A DNA stretch of 64,000 nucleotides, taken from Pontixanthobacter gangjinensis. GTDB taxonomy: Bacteria > Pseudomonadota > Alphaproteobacteria > Sphingomonadales > Sphingomonadaceae. The stretch covers positions 769,772 to 833,771 of the forward strand of contig NZ_WTYS01000001.1 of the NCBI RefSeq assembly GCF_009827545.1. Reading direction: 5' to 3'. Below, in pieces: positions 1 to 11,410 of this stretch; the first letter of the stretch is position 1; each line of letters begins with the position of its first letter. The position numbers were made by a program, and so were the translations under genes. The notes under the pieces were generated by a model, which saw nothing but the letters and a program-made list of their open reading frames with translations, was not told the origin of the DNA and searched no databases.

Positions 1-75
1 ATAGCTTGGGCGGCGGCCCGGCCTGATGCCCCCGAACTAATCACATAGCTTGGGCGGCGGCCCAGCCTGATGCCC
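1..75. repeat. 31-bp near-identical direct repeat at the 3' end of a flavoprotein gene
   Basis: Bases 1-31 and 45-75 are the same 31-bp sequence with one mismatch, offset by 44 bases. The second copy encodes the last residues of the minus-strand flavoprotein; the first lies just beyond its stop codon. The window edge cuts the first copy, so the full unit length is unknown. It looks like a small tandem duplication of the gene end. Confidence 0.8.
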
Positions 76-1225
76 AAGCCCATTGGAAATTATATCCGCC
101 CAGCCAGCCGGTCACATCCGCGGCTTCGCCGATGACATAGAGGCCGGGCACTTTCTTCGCCTCCATTGTTTTGGACGACAATTCTTTGGTGTCGATGCCG
201 CCTGCGGTCACTTCGGCTTTGGCAAAACCTTCCGATCCATTGGGCCGGAATTCCCAGCGAGAGAGCTGCTCCTGTGCCCGCCTTAGCGATTTATCGGTGG
301 CGTTACCGACATCTGTGTCAATGCCAAGACGTTCTGAAAGAGTCGTAGCCAGCCGGTCAGGCAAGCTTTCCTTCAGCAGCGCTTTGATGGTGGCGCGGGG
401 CTGTGATTGCTTGGCGTCCAGCAACCAATTGACATCCCGTTCGGGCAGAAAATCGATTCCAATAGCTTCACCGTTCCGCCAATAGGATGAGATTTGTAAT
501 ATAGATGGGCCTGACAATCCGCGATGGGTGAACAAGGCTGCTTCGCGGAATGAAGCTTTGCCGTGGTGCGCCGAAACGTCGGCGGCAACGCCCGAAAGGT
601 CGCGGAACAGCACATCGTCGCCGCCCAAAGTCAGCGGCACCAAAGCTGGACGCGGCTCGACAATTTTCAGGCCAAATTGGCGGGCCAGATCATAGGCATA
701 TCCGGTCGCCCCCATTTTTGGAATCGACGGCCCGCCCACTGCGATTACCAAATTATGCGCCCCATAGTGTGCGCCGTTCGAGGTGACGATGAAGCAGCCA
801 TCCTCATGCGCGACTTCGGTCACGTGTTCATCGCAGCGCAAATCTACCTGACCCCCGGCGTTGTCTGCCTTGACGCATTCCTCCAGCAGCATAGCGACAA
901 TCTGTTTGGCGCTGCCATCGCAAAACAATTGGCCGAGGGTTTTTTCGTGCCAAGCAATGCCGTAGCTTTCGATCAAATCCAGAAAATCACGCGGGGTGTA
1001 TCGGCTGAGCGCCGATTTGGAGAAATGTGGGTTGGCCGAAAGATAATTGGCCGGACCTGCGCCGATGTTGGTGAAATTGCACCGCCCGCCGCCCGAAATC
1101 AGGATTTTCTTGCCCGGCTTCTCTGCGCGTTCGAGCAGCAGCACGCGTTTGCCCCGCTGCCCGGCCTGCGCCGCGCAGAACAATCCGGCAGCGCCGGCGC
1201 CGAGGATGATTGCATCATAGGTCAT
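41..1225 (-). CDS. NAD(P)/FAD-dependent oxidoreductase, BaiN/HI0933-like family
   Basis: A 394-residue flavoprotein of the HI0933/BaiN/RdsA family (cytosolic, substrate unknown). It starts with the Rossmann dinucleotide-binding motif GAGAAG (residues 9-14) and continues with the family motif SGGGRCNFTN (residues 44-53). The C terminus carries a second FAD-contacting segment with GLYVIGEAADVTG followed by a GGYN stretch. Length and both terminal motifs are normal for an intact member. It is the last gene of a minus-strand run reading from gyrB, 15 bp after the AI-2E transporter stop. The end of the gene is duplicated just past its stop codon. Confidence 0.9.
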   Translation of the reverse strand: MTYDAIILGAGAAGLFCAAQAGQRGKRVLLLERAEKPGKKILISGGGRCNFTNIGAGPANYLSANPHFSKSALSRYTPRDFLDLIESYGIAWHEKTLGQLFCDGSAKQIVAMLLEECVKADNAGGQVDLRCDEHVTEVAHEDGCFIVTSNGAHYGAHNLVIAVGGPSIPKMGATGYAYDLARQFGLKIVEPRPALVPLTLGGDDVLFRDLSGVAADVSAHHGKASFREAALFTHRGLSGPSILQISSYWRNGEAIGIDFLPERDVNWLLDAKQSQPRATIKALLKESLPDRLATTLSERLGIDTDVGNATDKSLRRAQEQLSRWEFRPNGSEGFAKAEVTAGGIDTKELSSKTMEAKKVPGLYVIGEAADVTGWLGGYNFQWAWASGWAAAQAM

Positions 1226-1240
1226 AATATCCGGTCGCGG

Positions 1241-2311
1241 TCAGGCCGTTTTGGCTTCGCGCTGCTCCTGCAAAATCGCCCAGCCGGCGAGAAACAGCCC
1301 GGCGAGTAGGGGGCCGACGACTATGCCCGACAAGCCGAGCAATCCGATACCGCCCAAGGTCGTCACCAGAATTATCCAATCGGGAATGCCTGTGTCACGC
1401 CCGACCAGAATTGGTCGCAGCACATTGTCAGCCATACCGATAATCAGCACACCTGAACCGATCACGATTACCCCCTGCCAAATCTCGCCAATGGCGAGCA
1501 GATAGATCGCAACAGGTATCCAAACCAACGCCGGTCCCAGCGCAGGAAGCAAAGAGAAAATTGCCATCAGCAAACCAAACAAAGCCGCTGATGGAACACC
1601 GGCAATGGAGAAAGTTATCGCGCCCAGTGCGCCCTGGACCAGCCCGACAACGATAGAACCCTTCACCGTGGCGCGGACAATCGAGGTGAATTTCTCTGCC
1701 AAACGATCAGCAAGCCCGCGCTCGATTGGTAGGCCTGCGACCACAGCTTCGCCGAGGCTGCGCCCGTCCCGAAGCAAGAAATAGGTAGCATATAGCCCGA
1801 CCCCGAAAGCGAGCACGAAACCGAACGCGCTGCTGCCGATTGCCAAGGCGCTTTGAGCGATCACACCAGTACTTTCGCGAGCGAAATCCTGCGCGCGTGC
1901 GATAAAGCTGTCGAGATTGGCAAAGCCTGATGAATCGAGTGTAGATTGAACGCCTGCGGGCAGCGCATCATGAACTTGCATGAACCACGCGGCGACGTCG
2001 ATCTTGCCATCTTGGAAGGCCAGGAAAACCGCCACAGCCTGGTCGATAATTATTCCTCCGATAAAGAATGCTGGAATCAGGACAGCGACTGTGATGATCA
2101 ACAAGGTCGCAATCGCGGCTCGGTTCGGGCCATTGCCCATCCTGACAAATAGCCATTGATACAGCGGCTGAAACATGATCGCCGCCAACGTTGCCCAAAA
2201 TAACGGCCTCACAAATGGTAGGGCAATCATCAACAGACCAAGCGATACAACCGCCAAAAACAGAATAAATCCGCCGCGTTCAATTGCAGTTTTATGGTCG
2301 GTTGCTTGCAA
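1241..2311 (-). CDS. AI-2E family transporter (PerM/UPF0118)
   Basis: A polytopic inner membrane protein of about 356 residues from the AI-2E/PerM exporter family. Hydrophobic helices lie at the N terminus (FILFLAVVSLGLLMIAL and the next helix) and there is a cluster of four or more in the C-terminal third rich in GLLMAIFSLLPALGPALVW, the usual PerM signature region. The frame stays open upstream to a TTG at 2377, but a TTG at 2311 is preceded by a GGAG box at proper spacing and gives a normal-length N terminus, so I prefer it. The transported molecule is not predictable; AI-2 export is only the family name. Confidence 0.85.
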   Translation of the reverse strand: MQATDHKTAIERGGFILFLAVVSLGLLMIALPFVRPLFWATLAAIMFQPLYQWLFVRMGNGPNRAAIATLLIITVAVLIPAFFIGGIIIDQAVAVFLAFQDGKIDVAAWFMQVHDALPAGVQSTLDSSGFANLDSFIARAQDFARESTGVIAQSALAIGSSAFGFVLAFGVGLYATYFLLRDGRSLGEAVVAGLPIERGLADRLAEKFTSIVRATVKGSIVVGLVQGALGAITFSIAGVPSAALFGLLMAIFSLLPALGPALVWIPVAIYLLAIGEIWQGVIVIGSGVLIIGMADNVLRPILVGRDTGIPDWIILVTTLGGIGLLGLSGIVVGPLLAGLFLAGWAILQEQREAKTA

Positions 2312-2389
2312 GATTAGATCTCCGGCTGGACATGGTTGCGCGAGCGCTATGGTAGACGGCGTGATTGGTCCAATCAACTTGTGTTGGTG

Positions 2390-3217
2390 TTAATGGCTCG
2401 GCTGACGGGGCGCGCCGATGCGGAGGACGCGTATCAGGCTGGCGGCGATCATCCCTGTTCCGGCCAAGATTATTGCCGCAGCCCAAAACCAATGCGGCAG
2501 CAACAATCTGTCTGCTATCGCGCCTGTATCCGATGTTTGGTGCGATCCGCCAATCACCGCGCCGCTTGAGAACAAATACCCCCATTGGGCGAACATGCTG
2601 ATCGCTGCGTGCACTCCCAGAAACTGGACGGCAAATCGGCTGGCTCCCTCATTGGCTTGCCATGCGATGAGAAGCGCTGCTGTCGCAATCGGTGGCAGGA
2701 TCATCCAGCCAAGCGCGCTGCGTACCCAGATTAAGGTCGAAAGAATCAAGATGGCTGCCAGCGATACCAACGCGATGCGTCTCGCCTTCGCATTTTGCGA
2801 TGCAAGGATGAAGGCCGAGCCTACCAATGCCGGACCCAGCGGCCCGCCAGCGCTGACCAACGCGTGGGCGAGAGCGGATGTGCTGACTGGGGAGGAAACC
2901 ATTGCATAGCCGCTGCCGTTTTCGAGCAAGACAAGCTTTTGGAAATCCAAACCCAGCAGCATGGCGGTCAGCCCGTGCCCCATCTCGTGAAACCACGTGC
3001 TCAGGATCGTGAAGGGGTAGATCAGGTAATTGCCGAAAGGAATGTTCGGTAAAAGAACCACCGCTGCAGCGGCCAGCATCAGCCAGCCGGGATGATCCTG
3101 AGCGGATTTACTGCTGGGGCCGATGTTGGGGCCGATGCTGGGGCCGATATCGAAGCGCGCTGGCTGAATGGATTGTTCCGCCGGTTTCCCGCGAAGCTGG
3201 TCCATCCAGCCGGCCAT
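2390..3217 (-). CDS. M50-type (M50B-like) membrane metallopeptidase
   Basis: A 275-residue multi-pass membrane protein with a zinc-protease motif, HEMGH (HExxH), inside the first hydrophobic core near residue 78, followed by several more transmembrane helices. This matches the M50B-like family rather than the PDZ-containing RseP type, since no PDZ domain is visible. The N terminus is a short soluble stretch with a tandem IGPS/IGPN repeat. Its start codon is one base after the gyrB stop on the same strand, so translation is probably coupled to gyrB. Substrate unknown. Confidence 0.8.
   Translation of the reverse strand: MAGWMDQLRGKPAEQSIQPARFDIGPSIGPNIGPSSKSAQDHPGWLMLAAAAVVLLPNIPFGNYLIYPFTILSTWFHEMGHGLTAMLLGLDFQKLVLLENGSGYAMVSSPVSTSALAHALVSAGGPLGPALVGSAFILASQNAKARRIALVSLAAILILSTLIWVRSALGWMILPPIATAALLIAWQANEGASRFAVQFLGVHAAISMFAQWGYLFSSGAVIGGSHQTSDTGAIADRLLLPHWFWAAAIILAGTGMIAASLIRVLRIGAPRQPSH
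3116..3151. repeat. 12-bp tandem repeat, three copies, inside the M50 protease gene
   Basis: Three consecutive 12-bp units (GGGGCCGATGTT and two variants) lie within the 5' part of the minus-strand protease gene. In frame they encode repeated I-G-P-N/S quartets just before the first membrane helix. Because the unit is a multiple of three, copy changes would keep the frame. Confidence 0.85.
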
Positions 3218-3218
3218 A

Positions 3219-5810
<2,592 letters not shown>

Positions 5811-5882
5811 TCACAGTTGCCGAATTACTGGTTTCAGATGAAACCAGTTGACGAAACGGGTATGGCGGCGCAACGCTGCACC

Positions 5883-7265
5883 ATGCTTTCTGTGCTCGAT
5901 ATCTTCCGGATCGGGATTGGCCCATCCAGTTCCCACACCGTTGGGCCGATGCGTATTTCCGCGATGTTTATCCAGGCGCTGAAACGGTCAGCGAAGCTTG
6001 ATCAAACTGCGCGCATTCACATTGAATTGCAGGGCTCGCTTGCGCTGACGGGTGTCGGGCACGGCACTCCGCGCGCGGCCATTTTGGGCCTGATGGGCCA
6101 CCGGCCAGAGACATTCGATCCTGCCAAAGGCGATGCGCAATTGGAACGGCTGGAGAAAGCAGGACTGATGCCCCTGGCCGGTAAGCGCGAGATTGCATTC
6201 GATATGCGCGGCGATGTTGATCTAGCGGGCCATATCGTGCCTGCACTGCATCCCAATGGTATGCGAATGAGGGCGTTTGCCGCCGATGGCGCCATGCTGT
6301 CCGACCGGACCTATTATTCGACCGGCGGCGGTTTTGTCGCAACCCAGCGCCAGCTGGAAAAACCGCCCAAAAATGACCGCATACTAGCCGGTAACCCGGT
6401 GCCCTTTCCGTTCGGTTCTGCTGCCGAGCTTTTGCAATTATGCGTGGATAAATCACAGCGTATAGATCAGCTGGTTTTGTCCAATGAAGACGCCATGCGG
6501 CCACGTGAAAAGACTATCTCGGGCATCGATGTCATTGCCAAGGCGATGGATGATTGCATCGCTCGCGGGTTGAAGCAGACCGGCATTCTTCCCGGCGGTC
6601 TCAAGGTCCGCCGACGTGCGCCCGAATTGTGGGACAAATTGCAAGCCGCACCTCAATCGAACGAGCGCGAACAATTGTTCGATTGGCTCAATTGCTTTGC
6701 GATGGCAGTGAATGAAGAGAACGCGGCTGGCGGCAAAGTTGTGACCGCGCCGACCAATGGCGCGGCGGGGATACTGCCTGCGGTGATGCGCTTCTATTGC
6801 ATCAATGCGGAGGAACGCGCCTGCACCGATAGCCGCCGCAAATTCCTGTTAACCGCGGGCGCAATCGGTCTGCTGTATAAGCAGCGCGCCAGCATTTCAG
6901 GTGCGGAAATGGGTTGTCAGGGCGAAGTTGGCGTGGCCTGTTCGATGGCTGCTGGCGGTCTGGCGGCCCTATGGGGAGGGTCGCCGACCCAAGTGGCCAG
7001 CGCGGCTGAAATCGGGATGGAGCATAATCTGGGATTGACCTGCGATCCGGTCGGCGGATTGGTGCAAGTGCCGTGTATCGAACGCAACGCGATCGGCGCG
7101 GTCAAGGCAGTCAACGCGGCGCGGTTGGCGCTCCACAGGGACGAAGCGACGCTCGTTTCGCTTGATCAAGTCATCGAAACCATGCGTCAGACTGGCCTTG
7201 ATATGTCGACGAAATACAAGGAAACCAGCCAAGGTGGATTGGCGGTCAATGTAATCGAGTGTTGA
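5883..7265 (+). CDS. sdaA: L-serine ammonia-lyase (iron-sulfur type)
   Basis: Converts L-serine to pyruvate and ammonia using a [4Fe-4S] cluster. The protein begins with the diagnostic [19 protein letters not shown], so I start at the ATG at 5883; in-frame starts at 5862 (ATG), 5838 (ATG) and 5817 (TTG) would add residues that family members normally lack. The C-terminal alpha domain carries the cysteines expected for cluster binding (around [29 protein letters not shown]). Length is 460 residues, normal for the single-chain form. It is divergent from gyrB. Confidence 0.95.
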   Translation: MLSVLDIFRIGIGPSSSHTVGPMRISAMFIQALKRSAKLDQTARIHIELQGSLALTGVGHGTPRAAILGLMGHRPETFDPAKGDAQLERLEKAGLMPLAGKREIAFDMRGDVDLAGHIVPALHPNGMRMRAFAADGAMLSDRTYYSTGGGFVATQRQLEKPPKNDRILAGNPVPFPFGSAAELLQLCVDKSQRIDQLVLSNEDAMRPREKTISGIDVIAKAMDDCIARGLKQTGILPGGLKVRRRAPELWDKLQAAPQSNEREQLFDWLNCFAMAVNEENAAGGKVVTAPTNGAAGILPAVMRFYCINAEERACTDSRRKFLLTAGAIGLLYKQRASISGAEMGCQGEVGVACSMAAGGLAALWGGSPTQVASAAEIGMEHNLGLTCDPVGGLVQVPCIERNAIGAVKAVNAARLALHRDEATLVSLDQVIETMRQTGLDMSTKYKETSQGGLAVNVIEC

Positions 7266-7295
7266 TTGCGGCGTTTGGCGGGGTAGGGTTAGCCC

Positions 7296-8861
7296 ATGAC
7301 AGAACTGACAACCCAAGAAGCCATCCTCACAAAGCTGCAAGAGCCCTACGGCACTTACCGTGAAATCATCCATGGCTGGGCTGAAGTGCGTGCGGACAAG
7401 CCGGCGCTGCGCGACGAAAATGTGACGCTGACCTGGCGCGAGGTTGCGGACCGGGTTGAACGGATTGCCTTCCGCTTGCAGCAAACCGGCCTGCAACAGG
7501 GCCAGTCGGTTGCCATTCTGGGCACTTCTACGGCCAATTACGCGCTGGTTTTTCTGGCTGCGGTGGTCGCTGGCGGAGTGGCCGCTCCGCTCACCACCAG
7601 CGCCAGTCCCGCACAGCTTGAAGGCATGGCCAAAGATTCTGGTGCGCGACATCTGTTTATTGACCGAGCCAAGCTGGCCGAGCTTGGCGACGGATTCATG
7701 TCGGGCCTCGACCGGATTGTGCTCGATGAAGAGCTGGACGAATGGATGGCACCCGAAGGTGAGGTGTCTTCTCCTTTTATCCCGCGCGGGGACGAGCCGT
7801 TCAACATAATCTATTCCAGCGGAACCACCGGCATTCCCAAGGGCATCGTCCATTCACACAAAATGCGCTGGTTCCAGTTCGCGCCAACTGCCGGGCGAGC
7901 CTATTCGCCCGAGGCTAAGGCGCTGGCATCGACCCCGCTCTATTCAAACACCACTATGGTGTGTTTTCTGTCATCGGTTCTTGCCGGTGCCTGCACCACG
8001 ATTATGGGCAAATTCGACACCAGGAAATGGCTGGAGACCGCGCAGCGTGACGGGACAACGCATACCATGCTGGTGCCCGTCCAATATCAGCGATTGATGG
8101 ATGAACCGGCTTTCGATGATTTTGATCTTTCTACTCTGGCGCTTAAATATTGCACTTCGGCGCCGTTCTCTGCTGAATTGAAAGCGCAAGTGGTGGGGCG
8201 AATGCCGGGCGCTTTGATCGAGATTTACGGTATGACCGAAGGCGGGGTGACGTGCCTGCTCTATGCGCATGAACACCCCACAAAGCTGCACACCGTGGGG
8301 CAACCCGCGCCCGGTCACGCGCTCAAAGTGCTCGATGATCATGACCGTGAGGTTCCCGCCGGAACACCTGGCAATCTGGTCGGCATCTCGCCGGCGATGA
8401 TGGTCGGATACAAAAACCGTGAAGCTGCCACGCAGGAATCGCTCTGGACTAATCCGGAGGATGGATCGGTGTGGATGCGGATGGGCGATATCGGGCGGAT
8501 CGATGAAGACGGCTTCGTCGAACTGGTGGGCCGCGCCAAGGATATGATTATCTCGGGCGGCTTTAATATCTATCCGGTCGATCTGGAGAATGAGTTATTG
8601 AAGGAAGCAGGTGTTACCGAAGCGGCGGTGATCGGTGTGCCGAGCGCGAAATGGGGCGAATCTCCGATCGGATTTGTGACGCTTGACCCCGATGCCGGAA
8701 CCAGCACGGAAATCGTGATGGCCAGCGTCAATAACCGCCTCGGCAAGACCCAGCGGCTCGCGCAATTGCATCTGATTGATGAAATGCCGCGCAGCCATAT
8801 TGGAAAATTGCTCAAGACCGAATTGAGGCAGCGCGCCGAGAAGATTGGCCTACCTGATTGA
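7296..8861 (+). CDS. Class I adenylate-forming acyl-CoA synthetase (AMP-dependent)
   Basis: A 521-residue ANL-superfamily ligase that activates a carboxylic acid through an acyl-adenylate. The AMP-binding P-loop motif reads YSSGTTGIPKG (near residue 180), the adenine-binding motif is IYGMTEGG, and the C-terminal hinge/A8 segment is ISGGFNIYP. A lysine in PRSHIGKLLK near the end fits the catalytic A10 lysine. The substrate cannot be read from sequence; long-chain fatty acid or an aromatic acid are both possible. It follows sdaA by 30 bp with a GGGTAGGG-like ribosome site, so the two may be co-transcribed. The stop codon lies inside a short tandem repeat. Confidence 0.88.
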   Translation: MTELTTQEAILTKLQEPYGTYREIIHGWAEVRADKPALRDENVTLTWREVADRVERIAFRLQQTGLQQGQSVAILGTSTANYALVFLAAVVAGGVAAPLTTSASPAQLEGMAKDSGARHLFIDRAKLAELGDGFMSGLDRIVLDEELDEWMAPEGEVSSPFIPRGDEPFNIIYSSGTTGIPKGIVHSHKMRWFQFAPTAGRAYSPEAKALASTPLYSNTTMVCFLSSVLAGACTTIMGKFDTRKWLETAQRDGTTHTMLVPVQYQRLMDEPAFDDFDLSTLALKYCTSAPFSAELKAQVVGRMPGALIEIYGMTEGGVTCLLYAHEHPTKLHTVGQPAPGHALKVLDDHDREVPAGTPGNLVGISPAMMVGYKNREAATQESLWTNPEDGSVWMRMGDIGRIDEDGFVELVGRAKDMIISGGFNIYPVDLENELLKEAGVTEAAVIGVPSAKWGESPIGFVTLDPDAGTSTEIVMASVNNRLGKTQRLAQLHLIDEMPRSHIGKLLKTELRQRAEKIGLPD

Positions 8862-8901
8862 TTGGGCGCCTGATTGATTAGACGCCTGATCGACTGGCTG
8901 A
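8854..8901. repeat. 16-bp tandem repeat (three units) across an acyl-CoA synthetase stop codon
   Basis: Units at 8854-8869, 8870-8885 and 8886-8901 share the core CTGATTGATT followed by a CG-rich spacer; the third is more diverged. The first unit includes the stop codon of the upstream gene. Confidence 0.75.
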
Positions 8902-8921
8902 CCCAATAATCCATAGACTCG

Positions 8922-9150
8922 AAAAAATGTGAGTACGCGGCTGCCTTCAATTTTAAGGGGGACTGAAGGGCAGCCGCGTCTCTTTACGCTACCGGTTCAT
9001 GGATGGGCGGCAATTGCCGGGCATCCGTGCTGCACTCGCGGGCAGCTGAACCGAAAGCCGGGATTCGCGCCGAGGAGGGAGAGGCGACGAAGTCCCGTTA
9101 TCACCGGAGGCAGTCTTGGGAGAGAGGGGTTGCCACCCGGTTCGAGCGTT
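8922..9150 (-). ncRNA. Putative structured small RNA with C-rich loops (antisense strand of the guaA leader)
   Basis: On the minus strand, a promoter-like pair at 9157-9186 would start a transcript near 9150. It would contain several pyrimidine-rich CCUCUCUCC and CUCCCUCC tracts, one in the 11-nt loop of the hairpin at 9060-9096, whose stem has 12 pairs and two bulges. Next comes a three-way-junction-like fold at 8994-9052, and last a long hairpin (8935-8979) followed seven bases later by six T residues (8922-8927). C-rich loops complementary to Shine-Dalgarno sequences are known from alphaproteobacterial small RNAs. The alternative is a guaA 5' leader on the plus strand with purine-rich loops. 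Family not recognised. Confidence 0.42.
8935..8979. terminator. Long inverted repeat, candidate terminator
   Basis: The arms at 8935-8949 and 8964-8979 pair with a single bulge (ACGCGGCTGCC against GGCAGCCGCGT plus TTCA/TGAA). On the plus strand it follows the acyl-CoA synthetase gene and is followed by CTCTTTA, a weak U tract. On the minus strand a run of six T lies seven bases beyond the stem. Confidence 0.55.
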
Positions 9151-9156
9151 GAAATA

Positions 9157-9186
9157 ATATTACGCACCGCTTTTTTCAAATGACAA
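9157..9186 (-). promoter_or_regulatory. Sigma70-like promoter on the minus strand
   Basis: Reading the minus strand, TTGTCA (9186-9181) is separated by 18 bases from TAATAT (9162-9157). The match to TTGACA/TATAAT is five of six and four of six. It points into the structured noncoding region and away from guaA. Confidence 0.4.
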
Positions 9187-9277
9187 AACCTCCAGAGTTG
9201 TTGAGTTTTTTGCAACTTAAGGCCTCGCGGCCGGGCGGATGCTGGACAGTCTATCGGGCGGATACTATCGGCTTCTG

Positions 9278-10876
9278 ATGAACGCTGAACAGATCTCCGA
9301 TTCCCAACACGGCTCAGGGCCCGAATCCATCCTCATTGTCGATTTCGGCAGCCAGGTTACGCAGTTGATTGCGCGGCGGGTTCGCGAAGCGGGCGTGTAT
9401 TCCGAAATAGCGCCTTTCACGATGGCGGAAGAAGCATTCCACCGGATGAAGCCGAAGGGGATTATCCTGTCCGGCTCGCCTGCCAGCGTGCCCGATGAAG
9501 GTAGCCCGCGTGCGCCGCAATTCCTGTTTGAGGCAGGCCTGCCGATCTTGGGCATTTGTTACGGCCAGCAGGTGATGACCAAGCAATTGGGCGGCGAAGT
9601 GCGGCCTGGCCACGAGACGGGAGAGGGCGGTGAATTTGGCCGCGCGTTTCTGACCGTGACCAAGCCATGCGCCTTGTTCGACGGATTGTGGAAAGAGGGC
9701 GAGCGGCATCAGGTGTGGATGAGCCATGGCGATAAAGTCACCGAATTCGCGCCCGGTTTTGAAATTGTCGCTACCAGCGATGGAGCGCCCTTTGCGGTTA
9801 TCGCTGATGAAAGCCGCAAATTTTACGGTACGCAGTTCCATCCCGAAGTCGTCCACACGCCCGATGGCGGAAAGCTGATAGCCAATTTTGTGCGCCATGT
9901 TTGCGGCCTCAAGGGCGATTGGACAATGGCCGAATTTCGCAAGACCAAGGTCGCAGAAATCCGTGCGCAAGTGGGTGCCGGTAAAGTCATTTGCGGGCTG
10001 AGCGGCGGCGTCGACAGCGCAGTTGCGGCGGTGCTGATCCACGAAGCCATTGGCGACCAGCTAACTTGCGTATTTGTCGATCACGGATTGATGCGGATGA
10101 ATGAGGCGGAGCAAGTCGTCACCCTGTTCCGCGATCACTACAATATCCCGCTGGTTCATGTGGATGCAGAAGAACAATTCCTCGGCGGCCTCAAGGGCGA
10201 AACCGATCCCGAGAGAAAACGCAAATTCATCGGCGGCGCCTTCATCGACCTGTTCGAAAAAGAAGCGGCAGCAGTGGGGGGGGCAGACTTCCTCGCCCAA
10301 GGTACGCTCTATCCTGATGTGATCGAAAGCGTGTCCTTCACCGGCGGGCCAAGCGTGACGATCAAGAGCCACCACAATGTCGGCGGCCTGCCCGAACGCA
10401 TGAATATGCAATTGGTCGAGCCTTTACGCGAACTGTTCAAAGACGAAGTCCGCGATCTGGGCCGCGAGCTTGGCCTGCCCGACATTTTCGTTGGCCGTCA
10501 CCCGTTCCCCGGGCCCGGCCTCGCCATCCGCATTCCCGGCGAAGTGACCAAGGAACGCTGCGATATCCTGCGCAAGGCAGACGCGATTTACCTGGAAGAA
10601 ATCCGAAATGCCGGTTTGTATGACGCGATCTGGCAAGCATTCGCTGTGCTGCTACCGGTCAAAACTGTCGGCGTGATGGGTGATGCCCGCACCTATGACA
10701 ATGTCTGTGGCCTGCGCGCAGTAACCAGCACTGATGGGATGACGGCCGACGTTTACCCGTTCGATGCAAGCTTCCTTACCCAATGTGCAACGCGTATTGT
10801 GAACGAAGTGCAGGGCATCAACCGCGTGGTCTATGACTACACCAGCAAACCGCCCGGGACGATTGAGTGGGAGTGA
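9278..10876 (+). CDS. guaA: GMP synthase (glutamine-hydrolysing)
   Basis: Aminates XMP to GMP. The N-terminal class I glutamine amidotransferase domain begins with [20 protein letters not shown], has the nucleophile in GICYGQQ and the catalytic His/Glu pair in FHPEVVHT. The ATP-pyrophosphatase domain follows with the P-loop [10 protein letters not shown], and the C-terminal dimerisation domain ends with [14 protein letters not shown], the usual GuaA ending. From the ATG at 9278 the product has 532 residues. The frame stays open to an ATG at 9239, which would add 13 residues not expected in the family. Confidence 0.97.
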   Translation: MNAEQISDSQHGSGPESILIVDFGSQVTQLIARRVREAGVYSEIAPFTMAEEAFHRMKPKGIILSGSPASVPDEGSPRAPQFLFEAGLPILGICYGQQVMTKQLGGEVRPGHETGEGGEFGRAFLTVTKPCALFDGLWKEGERHQVWMSHGDKVTEFAPGFEIVATSDGAPFAVIADESRKFYGTQFHPEVVHTPDGGKLIANFVRHVCGLKGDWTMAEFRKTKVAEIRAQVGAGKVICGLSGGVDSAVAAVLIHEAIGDQLTCVFVDHGLMRMNEAEQVVTLFRDHYNIPLVHVDAEEQFLGGLKGETDPERKRKFIGGAFIDLFEKEAAAVGGADFLAQGTLYPDVIESVSFTGGPSVTIKSHHNVGGLPERMNMQLVEPLRELFKDEVRDLGRELGLPDIFVGRHPFPGPGLAIRIPGEVTKERCDILRKADAIYLEEIRNAGLYDAIWQAFAVLLPVKTVGVMGDARTYDNVCGLRAVTSTDGMTADVYPFDASFLTQCATRIVNEVQGINRVVYDYTSKPPGTIEWE

Positions 10877-10883
10877 AGTGCGA

Positions 10884-11402
10884 ATGCGGCGCGAACAGAT
10901 TTCGGCCGCGGTCGCTGCGCTTGATGTCCGCGAAGTAGAGTCTCAGGAGATGGCTTGGGCGCAGCTAAGGCCGCTTGGCTTTGGTGTAGTACCCTATTTG
11001 CTCGACGCTTATTCTACGTTCCGGACATGGCAGGGTCGCTGCGCTTTGATGTATTATTCGACCCGATATTCTAGGCAATCGCCATCAGCACTCGGCTTGG
11101 GATTGTTGGGCCTGAGTGACCGATCCTATATGGTTCGATACCGCGCTTGTGGCCTGTTGGCTTACGCGTTGAACAAAGAAGCCGTGCCTGCATTGGAGCA
11201 ACTGGCCGAATGTGAGGGCCGTGATCTCGTATTGACCAGTGCAAAGGCTGCAATGAACGCAATCAAGGCTGGGAATCACAATCTGTTTGTCGATCAGCGA
11301 CTGTCCGGACAAAGCAGTTGGACTGTTAATCCGGGTGACGCCCAGCAACCTGTCCCGTCACGCGTTAAGCGCCTGATGTTAGGCATCCAATCGGTGAATT
11401 GA
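10884..11402 (+). CDS. HEAT-repeat-like protein of unknown function
   Basis: A 172-residue, mostly helical soluble protein with no signal peptide. The segment around VRYRACGLLAYALNKEAVPALEQLAE resembles a HEAT repeat, and the following LTSAKAAMNAIKAGN could be the next helix. Function unknown. It starts eight bases after guaA (ATG 10884; an in-frame GTG at 10878 has a closer GGAG box) and is probably co-transcribed with guaA. It ends just before the endonuclease-III-like gene. Confidence 0.6.
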   Translation: MRREQISAAVAALDVREVESQEMAWAQLRPLGFGVVPYLLDAYSTFRTWQGRCALMYYSTRYSRQSPSALGLGLLGLSDRSYMVRYRACGLLAYALNKEAVPALEQLAECEGRDLVLTSAKAAMNAIKAGNHNLFVDQRLSGQSSWTVNPGDAQQPVPSRVKRLMLGIQSVN

Positions 11403-11410
11403 GTGGAACG

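Larger units (their letters stand above)
8862..9277. other. Intergenic region between the acyl-CoA synthetase gene and guaA
   Basis: About 415 bp without a convincing gene. It holds the end of a tandem repeat, a long hairpin, a three-way-junction-like structure (8994-9052), a bulged 12-bp hairpin (9060-9096) and a promoter-like pair on the minus strand. ORFs of 70-84 codons on both strands run through these structures and look incidental. Confidence 0.7.

Noticed and set aside
563-1309. A 248-codon plus-strand frame opposite the flavoprotein gene
   Set aside because: It is antisense to a clear family member (BaiN-like) and shows no domain, signal or ribosome site.
8929-9215. Short coding frames on both strands before guaA
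   Set aside because: They run through perfect RNA-like hairpins and have unusual composition for this genome; the structures explain the sequence better.
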